Source: CAVSWT01 sp963775245
GTDB lineage: Bacteria; Bacteroidota; Ignavibacteria; Ignavibacteriales; Ignavibacteriaceae
Assembly (NCBI GenBank): GCA_963775245.1
Contig: CAVZID010000023.1
Location: 89,611-153,610 of the forward strand
DNA: 64,000 bases
Direction of reading: 5' to 3'
The translations under genes and the position numbers were made by a program. Under the pieces are notes generated by a model. That model had not been told where the DNA came from, made no database searches, and saw nothing but the letters and a program-made list of their open reading frames with translations. Positions 24,828-35,914 of the stretch are shown one piece after another (the first letter of the stretch is position 1; each line of letters starts with the position of its first letter).

Positions 24828-26537
24828 TTAAAAAGCGTATCCAAAACTTAAATCAAAATCAAATTGATTAAAGCCAACCATTACTTTTTGATTATCTAAT
24901 TGCTTATCGAGAAGAACAATGTAATTTATACGAGGACTTAAAATTATATTATTATAAACATTAATATTTGCCCCAATAGCTGAAGTAACATATGTTTGAT
25001 AATAATATTTTGGATTTGTGCCTATAACAGGATTGGTTCTTTGAATTCCTATTCCGCCTTCAACAAAAAATAGATTAAAGCTTTTAATAGGATGGATTCT
25101 ATAACTTGAATTAATGCTAACATCTTCATATTTAGAAGATACAAAATTAAAATTCTTATTATCTGAAGTAACAACATTTATATCCCAGGGAACAGAACTA
25201 TAACTGAAATTCGTTACTAGTGCATTATTTTTGTTTATATAGAATGCAGCTTCAATAAAATATCTTAAGCTGTTTTTATTTTGGTTTGAATATTTATATC
25301 CATAACCATCTAAAATATTATATTCTGAATATCTTCCAACTCTCATTGATTGTCCCACCCCAGCTGAAATAATTATTTTTTCTAATGGAGAACCTTTAAA
25401 TGGGTTTCTTTCTTTTTTAAGGAAGTAATTTTCGTCAATACTTATAGTAAATTGAAATGTCTCCCAAGGATAACTCCAAGGAAGGTAACTGCTAATATGT
25501 TGATTAAACCATCTGCCGGCATAACCAGCTGTTAATTTAATATCGCTAAAAGACAACCCGACATTAAAACCATGAGTATAGAAATCATTAAAATCTGTCT
25601 TTGGGCCTCCTGTAAAATTTCCCAAGTAAAATTCCTGAAAGAAAGCGACGTTGCCGCCTAAATCCAATGGTTTCCATTGAAATGCCAGGCCTGAATGCAC
25701 AGTAACATCACGGGGAAAATCGTTCCAATCAGATAATAAAGTTTTAAAGGAAGATTGTCCTTCTCCGTTATCTTCGCGTTCATCAAATATTTTCGAAATT
25801 CCTAAATTTAAAGGGATAGAAAAAAATGAATTATCGACAGCTAAATAATTAACAGCTAAATTTAAATTTGATGGCGGCGGGTCATAAAAAGTACGATTTA
25901 GATATGATGCATCAATTGGTGATTCTGCTTCATATTTGACAGCAGGACCAAAATTAGTTAATGAAAAACCTAAATTGAGTTTATTACAAAAACTCTCCGG
26001 CCTATAATGTAACCCGGCACTATAAAGTAAATCACTTGCTTTACCAGGGCCATAATTCAAATATGAATATCTAACTTGAAGTCCGGCTGAAAATTCTTTT
26101 GAGAAATTTCTAGCATAAGCAATAGAAAAATTTCTTTCATATGCATTAAACTTATCAATGACGTCGGGACTTTCTTCAGTCGTATAATCAAATTCACCCA
26201 GACTCCAATTTTGATAGCTAACACCAAAGTAGCCTACATTTTTTATTTCAAACATTGAATGAAGTGAGATTATCCTTCCTACATCAACAAAAACATAAAA
26301 TGGTTGGGCAAAGTAAGATAAAGAAGCATGGTCAGTAAAAACCAGATTGGCCGGATTATAAATCAAAGCATCATCATTTGAAAGAAGCGCCACTCCTTGT
26401 TCTCCCATTCCTAGTGATGCAACAGATTGAGGGTAATTTAAATAATACATTGCTTGTGAACTTTGAGCAAAGTTAAAACCAGTTAAAAATAATGTAGATA
26501 GAAGAATTGCATCGAAGAAACGTTTTAGGATTTTCAT
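24828..26537 (-). CDS. PorV/PorQ-family outer-membrane beta-barrel protein
   Basis: PorV shuttles cargo in the type IX secretion system and PorQ-like members tether the sortase. The 569-residue protein begins with a signal peptide and then the family hallmark ASLGMGEQGVALLSNDDALIYNPANLVF (about 38-66), the NPAxL motif shared with FadL-like barrels. Many amphipathic strands follow. The C-terminal ~200 residues, from about 370 (ERNPFKGSPLEKIIISAGVG), add a further set of strands beyond the usual ~350-residue size and end in FDLSFGYAF, a typical outer-membrane terminal strand. Presence fits the T9SS cargo proteins in this window. Confidence 0.75.
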   Translation of the reverse strand: MKILKRFFDAILLSTLFLTGFNFAQSSQAMYYLNYPQSVASLGMGEQGVALLSNDDALIYNPANLVFTDHASLSYFAQPFYVFVDVGRIISLHSMFEIKNVGYFGVSYQNWSLGEFDYTTEESPDVIDKFNAYERNFSIAYARNFSKEFSAGLQVRYSYLNYGPGKASDLLYSAGLHYRPESFCNKLNLGFSLTNFGPAVKYEAESPIDASYLNRTFYDPPPSNLNLAVNYLAVDNSFFSIPLNLGISKIFDEREDNGEGQSSFKTLLSDWNDFPRDVTVHSGLAFQWKPLDLGGNVAFFQEFYLGNFTGGPKTDFNDFYTHGFNVGLSFSDIKLTAGYAGRWFNQHISSYLPWSYPWETFQFTISIDENYFLKKERNPFKGSPLEKIIISAGVGQSMRVGRYSEYNILDGYGYKYSNQNKNSLRYFIEAAFYINKNNALVTNFSYSSVPWDINVVTSDNKNFNFVSSKYEDVSINSSYRIHPIKSFNLFFVEGGIGIQRTNPVIGTNPKYYYQTYVTSAIGANINVYNNIILSPRINYIVLLDKQLDNQKVMVGFNQFDFDLSFGYAF

Positions 26538-26721
26538 ACGAGCCCCTTTTTATATATGATATGTTTTTCCCACACCTAAATTTAATAAAAGAATTTCATT
26601 TCTTACAGCAAAATAATTGGAAATATAATATCTATATTAAATAAAAACCCCAACCTTCTTTATAATCTTAAAGTCTAATCATGAAACAGAGTTTATTATC
26701 TTTATTTAAAAGGACTTACTT

Positions 26722-27906
26722 ATGAAAAAATTATATTTATTACTATTAATTCCATTGTTGTTTTTATTCACGGGTGCAGTTTACAATGAATCTTCCAGGT
26801 CAACATTTTATAACCAAAATATTAATTCCAAAACAAAAACCGACAACAATAATAACCTTCATAAAGAATTTAAAACTGAAGAAGGCAAGCTGCTGAATAT
26901 AAATCTTGAATCCGGCGGCTCCATTAATATTTCCGGGTGGGATAAAAATTATCTTTCCGTTGATATAGATTCAAAAAGAGATGATTTAAACAAGTATGAT
27001 TTTAATTTCGATCTCAGTTCAGAAGGGTTGAAAGTAACATCTAATTTTAAAGACAACGTATCTCACCGCAATAACCGGCTTAAATTTATTTTTATGGTTC
27101 CAAGCAAATTTAATATTTCTTTGGAGACAATGGGCGGGCCTGTTTCCATTAAAAATGTTAACGGAGAAATTTCAGGACAAACCATGGGCGGCGGTCTTGA
27201 GTTAAGTAAGTTAAAAGGAAACTTAAAATTAGAAACTATGGGCGGGCCAATCAATTTATATGACTCGGAAGTTGACGGAAGCGTTCATACCATGGGCGGT
27301 CCTGTAAACATAAATAATGTTAAAGGTGATGTAAAAGGAACTACCAACGGCGGCCCGGTTACACTTAAAAATGTAACATCCAAATCCGGTAAATCAACCG
27401 GAGATGAAGTAAACATCTCCAGCATGGGCGGTGAAATAAATGTTGACGAAGCTCCCAATGGTGCTGATGTTAAAACACTCGGCGGCGATATAACAATTAA
27501 GTCCGCTGGAAAATTTGTTAAAGCAAAAACCAACGGAGGCAGCATTGATATAGAAAGCGCAGACGCATCTATAGAAGCTAAAACAAATGGCGGGGATATA
27601 AATGCAGAAATGATTGGTGATGCTAGTAAAGAAAACAGAGATGTGAATTTAAAATCAAATTCAGGAGATATAACTTTAACTGTTCCTGAGAATTTATCAA
27701 TGGATATTGATATTAAAATTGGCGGTGTTGATAGAGACGGAAGTCAGAATAAAATTTACAGCGACTTTCCTTTGAAAAAAGAAATAGAAGACAATGGTGA
27801 ATACAGCAGTTATACTTTGCATGGTTCGGGGACTGTTAATGGCGGCAAAAATAAAGTTACAATCAGAACCGTTAATGGTGATGTTTATTTGAAGAAAGGG
27901 AAATGA
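26722..27906 (+). CDS. DUF4097 beta-helix protein, secreted
   Basis: Secreted or surface protein of unknown function; DUF4097 is an adhesin-like right-handed beta-helix repeat also used in cell-envelope proteins. In the 394-residue product a signal peptide (KKLYLLLLIPLLFLFTGAVY) is followed by a linker and then about ten repeats of 20-25 residues, each centred on TMGGPV, TNGGPV or similar (for example LETMGGPVSIKNVNGEI, GQTMGGGLELSKLKG, and TTNGGPVTLKNV). The repeat-turn GG pairs make the complementary strand open too; those reading frames are artefacts. Stands alone. Confidence 0.82.
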   Translation: MKKLYLLLLIPLLFLFTGAVYNESSRSTFYNQNINSKTKTDNNNNLHKEFKTEEGKLLNINLESGGSINISGWDKNYLSVDIDSKRDDLNKYDFNFDLSSEGLKVTSNFKDNVSHRNNRLKFIFMVPSKFNISLETMGGPVSIKNVNGEISGQTMGGGLELSKLKGNLKLETMGGPINLYDSEVDGSVHTMGGPVNINNVKGDVKGTTNGGPVTLKNVTSKSGKSTGDEVNISSMGGEINVDEAPNGADVKTLGGDITIKSAGKFVKAKTNGGSIDIESADASIEAKTNGGDINAEMIGDASKENRDVNLKSNSGDITLTVPENLSMDIDIKIGGVDRDGSQNKIYSDFPLKKEIEDNGEYSSYTLHGSGTVNGGKNKVTIRTVNGDVYLKKGK

Positions 27907-28183
27907 AAAATTGTACTTTTGGTAGCTAATTAACAATTAAAGTTGCTTTAATAAAATTATTATTTCTATTTTAAAAACTTGATGGGATAATTTTAGCCAT
28001 TCACTAACAAAAGGGGTTTACTTTGTAGTTGAAAAAAAAACAGCTAAATATATTCATTTCGTTTTTAATACAAAATCATTTTTTATAAAATGTGGATAAC
28101 TTTTACGTACTAATACTGATTTTTTTTGTTTGGGAATAAATTAAATTTAATACAATACTAATAATAGTTAAGTGGGAGGAAGC

Positions 28184-29535
28184 TTGAACAAAGTTTACAA
28201 AGTAATAATTATTTTTATTATCGCCTTTCTTAATTATAGCTGCAACACCGCTGAACCGCCGGATAACAGAAGCCTAACTTTATCCTTAGAAGATGCAAGC
28301 TGCACCGAAGTCTGGTTGAAGCTTACAACAAACAATCTAACTTTACCAGCAGAAATTAATACAGTAATTACTGACGCAGATGGAAAATCAACATCTAAAA
28401 TCTCCATACTCAATACTCAAGACTCACTACTCTATATCGATTCGCTTTTTCCAAACAAAACATACAACATTCATTCAACTATTCACCAAAGTAATCAACC
28501 CGAAGTAAAAAGCAATGATGTAAGTATAACAACACTGGACACAACAAGCCATAATTTCACCTGGCAAAGTTATTATTTGGAGATGCTACAGCAGGAAGCA
28601 GCATTCTATACGACTGTGCAGTTATCTCGGAAGATAATATTTGGTGCGTGGGAGAAATAAATATTGATGATAATACTGAAAATGGTTATACATCTTATGG
28701 TGCTATACATTGGGATGGGAAAGAATGGAAATTACAAAAATTATACTACCGAGATAAAGATTATCAAGGGAATAATTTCCTAATGATACTTTCAGATATT
28801 AAAGGTATTGTTTTTTTTAATAACTCTAATATTTGGTTTGCAGCAGGCTCTGTTTTCCATTGGGTTGGAACTGATTCTATTGTAGATTTTTCATACCGCA
28901 GAACTTCATCAACTGGACTACTCCCAGCAATAAATAGATTGTGGGGTTCTTCAACTTCTGATTTATATGGTACTGGCAATTCAGGGGCAATCATTTATTA
29001 CCAGAATGGGTATTGGAATAAAATAGAAAGCGGAACGAATGTTAATATTAATGATGTTTGGGGAGACTACAATGAAAAAACTAACCAATGGGAAATACTT
29101 GCAGTAGGAGGAAACATATTACAAAATACTGAAAGGTTAATTCTTAAAATAAATGATAATCAAATCCAGCAAATTAATACTGAAGGCACAGTAGAATATC
29201 CTTTGAGCAGTATTTGGTTTAAAAGCGGGTTCAAATATTATGTCTCAGGCGATGGAATATATACAACCACAAATTTTAATAAGGTATGGCAGAATTTGAA
29301 TCTTCCAAAATATTATGGTTACTCGATTAGAGGAGCAGGATTTAATGACATTGTAGTTTGCGGAGGAGCAGGTTATTTGGGGCATTTTAACGGATATTCC
29401 TGGAAAAATTATTTAGGTGCTGGCCTTGAAGTAATAACAGGGAATTATTATTCCACATCAATAAAAGGAAATACTATAATTGCAGTAGGAAATACCGCAG
29501 AGGGCAGAGCTATTGCAGTTATTGGTAAACGTTAA
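28184..29535 (+). pseudogene. Ignavibacteria-type lipoprotein with beta-propeller-like repeats, one frameshift
   Basis: I chose TTG 28184 because GGGAGGA lies directly before it. A lipoprotein signal (FLNYSC) leads into EPPDNRSLTLSLEDASCTEVWLKL, which I recognise as the start of a large lipoprotein family from Ignavibacteria. Near 28578 one base is missing. The frame shifts from TTSHNFTWQSYY to FGDATAGSSILYDCAVISEDNIWCVGEIN and continues to 29535. Restoring one T gives 450 residues with repeated W/G strands (AIHWDGKEW, LWGSSTSDLYGTG, and DVWGDYN) of a propeller. Function unknown. It opens a run of three damaged genes. Confidence 0.72.
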
Positions 29536-29568
29536 ATAAATAACATACATTAAAAAAAGGAGACATCT

Positions 29569-32500
29569 TGAAAAAATTTTCAATTTTCTTTTTGTCTTAT
29601 TTTAATATCATATAGTCCTGCCAACTTTCGGGCAAGATGAATTTGATTATAATTCAAAATTAGGATGGGACAGATTACAAATCCAGAGTCCCATCTCATC
29701 CTTATGAGTGGATGATTTTTTATATGCAGACATATTTGATGACCAAAACAATTTTCATTCCCCATTCAAGTAATTATTATTATACATGGTATAAAGATGT
29801 TTGCACTGCTCGGGGAGAAGTACAGTGCATTGAGGGCCATGATGCTATATACTTTTAATCCAGATGGGCATAACATGAGCCCGGAGCCATCTACTGTGAT
29901 AGAAACTTAACCATTTTAAACATACTGGGTCCGCGTAGAAGTAATAATAAACAGCAAAATATATGACTCGATCGAATTAGGGTCCCTGATGATGGAACAG
30001 GCTTACTAACTCAAAAACAAATTACTGTAACTCAAAAAAGAGAAGAATCTCAAACCACAGTTGGAACCATTGGGGAAGTAAAATCGGAAGCTTGGATGAT
30101 CAAGTATCCTGTTCCATTTACTTTCTACACACCATCCACATCAGAACAGTGAAATATTTCGTGGAACACAGGAACTTGTATCAAATCCATATGAAAAATA
30201 TAATCACTGGACGGGGGTCTATGATATAGTAAATCATAGAAGTTTCCGCTTAGTGGAAGCGTAACAAACTTAACCTCACAGCTTGGAAAAGTTTACAATG
30301 CAACAGTTCAAGCAAGTCTTTTGGAAGACCCAAGCAAGCATGGAGATATTTAATTTATGGATCCCTGGATACCTAACGATAATTCTGATCCGTATAGGGT
30401 TGAGAAATAAAGGAATGTCTGCTGATTTTCTTTCGGTTACATATTCGTCAAACAATGTTGGTACAGGTACGTCTTATAAAGGAGTTTTCTTAAGCCAGCG
30501 TCCGGAAGTTGAAGGTATTTATTATTCAGTTCGTGCTCCACTTACTCATAATAATTTAAACGGATATACAGGTTATTTCCAAAACTGGTCTGTATCGGGT
30601 GCACAATTATCGCAGCCTAATCCCAATCCTTAGGCTATGACTAAAAAGCTGTTGTTTTTACAAGTACAAGTAATAACACTATAACTGCAAATTATAAAGG
30701 ACATTTATTAACAAATTCATCTACTGCAACATCAACAAACAGCCAGAGGAAAATTGTAGAAGCGGTTAATGACATCTGGGCAATGGTTTATGTAAGCTTA
30801 GATAAAGTTTGGTTAAGCCGTTCAACGGATGGTACAAACTGGGAAAAAGAATTTGTAATTAGTGATAATAATGTTAACGCAAGCTATCCATCTATTGCGA
30901 TGATTGGGTCAAAAGAATATATAGTCTGGCAGGATGTTCTTTGGTATGGAAGCGGCAACCCTTCTAACCAGGTAAAAATATATATGCGCAGATATGATGT
31001 TACATATAATACATTAAGCAGAACGACTTTAATTGGTTCTTTTACACCAAATATTCAAAATTTCCAGGCAAACCCGGTAATTGACGGTATACATTTTTCG
31101 AGCCCTAGTTATGATGTTATAATGGTTGCATGGAAAAATCCATTTAGCATTGAAGTAAATGCGCACGATTATTATGGTTGGAGTGGTGTAGCAACAGTAT
31201 CAGGGACAAATGGTTATAGCTTCAACCCTACAATAGCGTATAGTCCTCATTTTACTAACAATAAGTTTTCATTATGCTGGGAAGATCAGTATTCCCAAAA
31301 AATAAAATACAGTGAAGTTTCGTATTATAACGAAATACTTAGTTTTACGTCCCCGACAGACGTATCTCCCAGCAACTGGTTAAATAATTCAAATCCCCAA
31401 ATAACAATAGTTGATCAACATCCAACTGTTACATGGTCTAGTAGAAATAATATTGTCGAAGGCGGTGCTTCTGTTCATATTAGACAGAAAATAGGAAGCA
31501 GCTGGCAGACAATAACTTCTTTCTCTCAATCTACAACCGCAACTCTATACCCGGTTGTCGGAGATTATGACAATACAAATAAAATGGATGTTGCCTGGAA
31601 TATAGGCAATACTGTGTATAGAGCATATTACAGCGGCAGCAGCTGGTCTGGGCCATATTTTGTTACCTCATCCGGAGGAACCGGGATAAATATAAATAGA
31701 AAGACAAACTATGATACACAGCATTCAAAAGCTGTCTGGAAAAAATCTGATAATACAATTGCATTTTATAATGTTGGGGGTACAGGACTTTCAAAAGAAT
31801 CCTCTAATTCAGCAAGTGAAGAAACTCCGTTGCCATACCGGCTAAACAGACACGCAATAATTGAGCTCGCAAAAGATATAGATTCTACTGCTAAAGGAAG
31901 CGTATGCTTTGAAATTGCCGGTATAAGTACAAGCTTAAATAATACTGAAACAAAAATAAATTACTCGACCGATGAAAACAATCTGTTAGCCTCAGAACCC
32001 TTTAAAGTTACAGTTCCAAACATGCAGTTAAACTTTGCCGGGGCTATTTATGGAAACGGACTTGAGTCAACAAGTAAATTAGTTTCTTCCTTAACAGAGC
32101 CTCTTGCAAATATAGTATTAAAAGACAGCGAGACAGATAAAGTTCTGCAAAATGTTTGGACAAATAGTGCTTCTATGTTAAATCAGGTTCAAAATAAAAC
32201 CTTTGGTGAATTTAGAAACCAAACGGTAAACTTAAATAAATATTTGGGTAAAACAGTTTACGTAGAAGTAGATATGCTTGGAAAGGCAAAAAAAGTTAGG
32301 CCTTTAATAGTAAATGATTATTTGATACTTTCGGATTCGACTTCAATAGCTAAGAGCATAGCAAATAATAATGCGGCAGATTATACGTTGCCAACAGATT
32401 TTACTTTAATCCAGAATTATCCTAACCCGTTTAACCCAACAACAAATATTTCTTTCTTTCTACCAAGGAATCAATTTGTAACATTAAAAGTTTACAACAC

Positions 32501-32657
32501 TTTGGGGAAAGAAGTTATGACGGCCGTTAATGAAAATTTAGAGAAGAGATATCATTCGGTAAATATAAATTTAAGTAATGAGCCATCAGGTGTTTACTTT
32601 TATTACTTAAATGCCGGTGATTTTAGAGCAACTAAAAAATTATTGTTGTTAAAGTAA
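29569..32657 (+). pseudogene. Decayed T9SS type A sorting-domain protein
   Basis: An SD (AAAGGAGA) and TTG at 29569 start a signal-peptide-like MKKFSIFFLSYF, but a TAG follows after 15 codons. Between there and about 30650 coding-like pieces appear in all three frames, for example PDDGTGLLTQKQITVTQKRE, then SADFLSVTYSSNNVGTGT up to NWSVSGAQLSQPNPNP. From about 30650 one frame stays open to 32657. It contains Asp/Trp-rich propeller-like repeats (SLDKVWLSRSTDGTNWEKEF, DVAWNIGNTVYRAY) and ends with a T9SS sorting domain (FTLIQNYPNPFNPTTNIS to GDFRATKKLLLLK). The 3' part could still be read as 624 residues from 30783 but lacks a signal peptide. Confidence 0.8.
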
Positions 32658-32737
32658 GAAAATCACTCAATAAAATTACTTGGAGGCGTATAATTAAGTA
32701 CGCCTCTATAATTTCATAGATAATTAGAAATATTAAT

Positions 32738-33376
32738 ATGGATTCAAAGATATCATATTCTCTGGTAATACTTATAAACATTTTTACATTAGTTATATAT
32801 CCATTTCAAAAAGAAAAAATATCTAATGAAGAAGAGATCTTTTCCAAATATAAAAATGAAATTTCAGATGCAGCAAAACTAGTTGATATTTCACCGTGAA
32901 TTGTTGCAAGTATAATATTCGCTGAACATAAATTGAATGTAAAGCTTGGTGAGAATGTTATTGACTATATATTTGCAAAGAGCGGTTATAACTCTTCAAT
33001 GGGGATTGCGCAAGTTAAAATAAGCACTGCTATTTGGATAGAGAAACAAATTCATAATCCTAAAAGTCAATTTTATCTTAAGGAAGAGGTTGAGAAGAAG
33101 ATAGCTTTAAGTTCAGAATGGGATGAAGTAATTAGGAAATTAGAAGACCCTAAAACAAATATTATTTATGCTGCATGTTATATTGCTATGATAAATAAAT
33201 TGTGGAATCCGGTTTTTGAATTCTCCGCCTTAAATGGAATAAAGGTTGGAATCATAGCTTCAATATATTCTCTGGGTATTTTAGACTACAATGGCGAAAT
33301 AAGAGAACCTCATACAGATGCAAAGATGAATGTTTTTGGAAATACTGCTCAAGAGTTTTCCAATCTTTTGAGTTAA
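32738..33376 (+). pseudogene. Membrane-anchored or secreted lysozyme-like (lytic transglycosylase-like) protein with nonsense codon
   Basis: The ATG at 32738 gives MDSKISYSLVILINIFTLVIYPF, an N-terminal anchor or signal. A TGA at 32897-32899 sits in the segment SP(stop)IVASIIFAEHKLN, where an Arg codon (CGA) is plausible, so a single C-to-T change explains it. The rest of the frame runs to 33376: SIIFAEHKLNVKLG with a candidate catalytic Glu, SGYNSSMGIAQVKISTA, and IIYAACYIAM, consistent with the lysozyme-like fold in which a Gly-rich Ser-Ser-x-Gly-x-Ala-Gln motif follows the catalytic Glu. Total 212 residues if read through. Enzyme class is an inference. Confidence 0.65.
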
Positions 33377-33428
33377 GAAATGATTTTAAATGAATTTAGT
33401 TTTTCTTGACTAAAAGCTTTTAACAAAC

Positions 33429-34073
33429 TTAAATCGCTGCATTAGAACCAACAATATTTACAGTGATTACAATATTGTCCGACACTTTTTCTCCCAGCAC
33501 TTTATTAGCAACATTATACTGAGAAAGAATTATATTAAATTTTGCATTTACACCAAGCAAATCTCCCGGGGCTCTTTCTTTTGTTGCCGGGCTTTCATCA
33601 AGATAAGTAATTGTTGAATGAGCAGTAATTTCTTTTGTCACTCCATGCACAGTAAAATCACCGATTACATCTGCTTCAAGCTTATTGTCAGTATTCTTTT
33701 TAACATTCTTTACACTCTTAATTTTAAAAGTAATCGCCGGATATTTTTCTGCATCAAGCCATTTATCACTTGCCAGGTGATGGTCTCTCATTTCAATCCC
33801 GGTTTTAAGGGAACCGGTTGAAATTGAAATTTCTCCTTTAAGAGTATTTGCAAAATCTTCAACGTTAAATGACACAGAACCTTTAATATCGGTGGTTAGT
33901 CCGTTTACATCTTCGATTGGAGTAGTGCTGAAGAATGTAGCCTGATTACGGCCGGTCTTATCTTCAAATGAAAATGTTTGAAGCCCTTTTGCTTTAACAT
34001 TAAAACCTTGGGGGTATGCAGTAACAAATAATATTAACAATGTAATAAAAGATTTAAGAGCCGCTTTCATCAA
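33429..34073 (-). CDS. YceI-family periplasmic lipocalin-like protein
   Basis: YceI proteins form an extended lipocalin barrel binding polyprenoid or similar amphiphiles; physiological role varies. In the 214-residue protein a signal peptide (LKSFITLLILFVTAYPQ) is followed by YceI-typical VKGSVSFNVEDFANTLKGEISISTGSLKTGIEMRDHHLASDKWLDAEKYPAITFKI-like strands. The hallmark MRDHHL..WLD..KYP and GDFTVHGVTKEI are both present. It overlaps the upstream small membrane protein gene by 4 nt, so the two are cotranscribed. Confidence 0.92.
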   Translation of the reverse strand: MMKAALKSFITLLILFVTAYPQGFNVKAKGLQTFSFEDKTGRNQATFFSTTPIEDVNGLTTDIKGSVSFNVEDFANTLKGEISISTGSLKTGIEMRDHHLASDKWLDAEKYPAITFKIKSVKNVKKNTDNKLEADVIGDFTVHGVTKEITAHSTITYLDESPATKERAPGDLLGVNAKFNIILSQYNVANKVLGEKVSDNIVITVNIVGSNAAI

Positions 34074-34342
34074 TTCTCCTTTTTATGAGTTTTAAATTTG
34101 AATAAAAATATACCCGCAATAACAACAACCGCACCCATGAACACAGAAATATAATCCAGGCCCAGCACTAATTTATCCTGCCACTCTTTATATGTTGTGC
34201 CAAACAATTCATCTTTTTTTTCAACCAGCACTTTTGTCTTTGTAAAAATGTTAGCTCCAAAAGCTATCCAGACAATTATTGAAATTGCAATTAAAACTAA
34301 AGCTATTATTATTGTCGTCTTCTGCTGTTTATTAAATTTCAT
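34070..34342 (-). CDS. Small two-helix membrane protein upstream of YceI
   Basis: A 90-residue protein with two membrane segments (about 11-30 and 61-82) separated by a charged loop (TKTKVLVEKKDELFGTTYKEWQDKL). No family recognised. The 4-nt overlap with the YceI gene indicates coupled translation, so it may serve the same envelope function. An AGGAA SD precedes the ATG. Its complement also reads open, but the start, SD and overlap favour this strand. Confidence 0.7.
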   Translation of the reverse strand: MKFNKQQKTTIIIALVLIAISIIVWIAFGANIFTKTKVLVEKKDELFGTTYKEWQDKLVLGLDYISVFMGAVVVIAGIFLFKFKTHKKEN

Positions 34343-34673
34343 AGGAACCTCTTCTTCAAAAGAAAGTTATTTTTCTTCTTCAAACAAGATAATACTTTTA
34401 CCTAATGAATTTCATGGTTTAAAATACCGGCAAATGTTTTTAATAGAAGAAATCATTATAACTTTACCTTGCTCATGATTTATTTATTAAGTATTTCATA
34501 ATTTGAAAAAGTGACAAGAAGTTATGAATTATGAATTGAATTTAATATCCAATAAAAACTAATTTTAGACTGTTTGAATACTAACGATAATCAAAACCTA
34601 ATTTATCACATTTATATATAGTTTTAATTATAAATAAGTAACACGAATAAAAATTAATTTATGGAAAAACAAA
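34343..34673. other. Divergent intergenic region
   Basis: 331 nt between divergent genes, over 75 percent A+T. No hairpin, RNA gene or convincing promoter stands out to me. Its only reading frames are extensions antisense to the small membrane protein. Confidence 0.5.
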
Positions 34674-35099
34674 ATGAAACATAAAGAACACAAAACCATC
34701 GCCGATAGATTTGACTACTTTGCACACATAATGACGAAATTCACCGGCAGCACTGAAGCATTTTCTGTTTCACTTTTTATTGTGATTGTGTGGATTGTAA
34801 CCGGTCCGGTGTTTAATTATTCCGATACCTGGCAATTGGTAATCAACACTGGAACAACTATAATAACTTTCTTGATGGTTTTTTTAATTCAAAGATCACA
34901 GAATAAAGATTCACTTGCTGTTCATATTAAATTGAATGAACTGATTGCATCTTCAGCTACCGCAAGTAATCGCCTTGTTGATGTTGAAGATTTGACTGAA
35001 GGCGAATTGGAAATTCTTCACCGCTATTACGAATTACTTTCACAAAAAGCAAAAAAGAAATCTGAGTTGAAGAAAACGCATTCGATTGATGAGAACTAA
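34674..35099 (+). CDS. Low-affinity iron permease family membrane protein
   Basis: Resembles the PF04120 family, named after yeast Fet4-like low-affinity iron uptake but of unproved function in bacteria. The 141-residue protein has the N-terminal FDYFAHIMTKFTGSTEAFSVSL, two membrane helices (VSLFIVIVWIVTGPVF and TGTTIITFLMVFLIQRSQNKD), and the conserved LAVHIKLNELI after them. A Lys/Glu-rich tail follows. These pieces are the family core, including the invariant IQRSQNRD-type motif. It stands alone. Confidence 0.85.
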   Translation: MKHKEHKTIADRFDYFAHIMTKFTGSTEAFSVSLFIVIVWIVTGPVFNYSDTWQLVINTGTTIITFLMVFLIQRSQNKDSLAVHIKLNELIASSATASNRLVDVEDLTEGELEILHRYYELLSQKAKKKSELKKTHSIDEN

Positions 35100-35169
35100 T
35101 TTAACTCAGTTTGATTTTATGACTGATTATTTTTAATGTTCTTCAAAATTCAAATTAAAAGGAAATAAA

Positions 35170-35793
35170 ATGAGCTTCAATTTTTTGCCTTTAAACAAAG
35201 TAGATATCCCTGAAATCCCGATAAAGAAAAACATAACTCTTGCCTCATCCAAAACAGCTTTGATTATTGTTGATATGCAGAATGATTTTGTTAAAGACAA
35301 AGGAAGCCTTCTTGTGCCATCAGCAAAAGAAACCGTTTCAAATATAAAAAAATTAATTGTTGATGCTCGAAGCAAAAATGCTGTTGTATGTTACACTCAG
35401 GATACACATTTCAAAGATGATAAAGAATGGAAGATTTGGCCTAAGCATTGTGAAAAAGATAGCTGGGGCTGGGAAATTATCAAAGAGTTAAAACCAAATA
35501 AAAATGAAATGGTTTTTCAAAAAAATAGATATGATGGATTTTACGGAACAACTTTGAATCATTATCTGTCAAATGTCTGGAAAATTGAAAACATAGTTTT
35601 AACAGGAACTGTTTCAAATATTTGTGTTGCTCAAACAGCGGCATCAGCAGGGTTAAGATGGTACAACATAATTATTCCTGCTGACTCAATTTCTTCTTTA
35701 ACAGAATTTGATCAGGCATTAACATTAAGACAAGTTTCTTTTTTATATAATGGAATAATTGTAAAGTCTTCTAAAGACATAAAATTCAAATAG
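35170..35793 (+). CDS. Isochorismatase-family cysteine hydrolase
   Basis: Cysteine hydrolases of this fold include nicotinamidase and isochorismatase; substrate not decided. The 207-residue protein has the first catalytic Asp in LIIVDMQNDFVKDKGSLLVP and the conserved TQDTHFKDDKEWKIWPKHCEKDSWGWEI. The latter (DxHxxxxxEW..WPxHC) is the metal/substrate region seen in nicotinamidases. The nucleophilic Cys lies in VLTGTVSNICVAQTAASA. FYGTTLNHYL also matches. The nicotinamidase-like HC and WPxH elements make PncA-like activity a reasonable guess. Stands alone before zwf. Confidence 0.85.
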   Translation: MSFNFLPLNKVDIPEIPIKKNITLASSKTALIIVDMQNDFVKDKGSLLVPSAKETVSNIKKLIVDARSKNAVVCYTQDTHFKDDKEWKIWPKHCEKDSWGWEIIKELKPNKNEMVFQKNRYDGFYGTTLNHYLSNVWKIENIVLTGTVSNICVAQTAASAGLRWYNIIIPADSISSLTEFDQALTLRQVSFLYNGIIVKSSKDIKFK

Positions 35794-35914
35794 ATATTTC
35801 TCTTCTTTTGTGAAATATTGACTTGATATGCATTACAAATAGTTTATTTTCAAGTGGTTAAGTTTTAAATCTAATAATTCAATCACTAACTAATTTTTCA
35901 CTTCAGGATTTTAA

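Noticed and set aside
27063..27545. Minus-strand frames opposite the DUF4097 repeats
   Set aside because: They are the complement of the GG-rich repeats; the plus-strand protein has signal peptide and family repeats.
30030..30633. A separate small gene ending near 30633
   Set aside because: It changes frame near 30420; the later part belongs to the decayed cargo gene and the first part is out of frame.
30783..32657. Intact 624-residue T9SS protein starting at 30783
   Set aside because: The frame continues upstream without a start or signal peptide and the 5' kilobase holds pieces in three frames, so this is the 3' part of a decayed gene.
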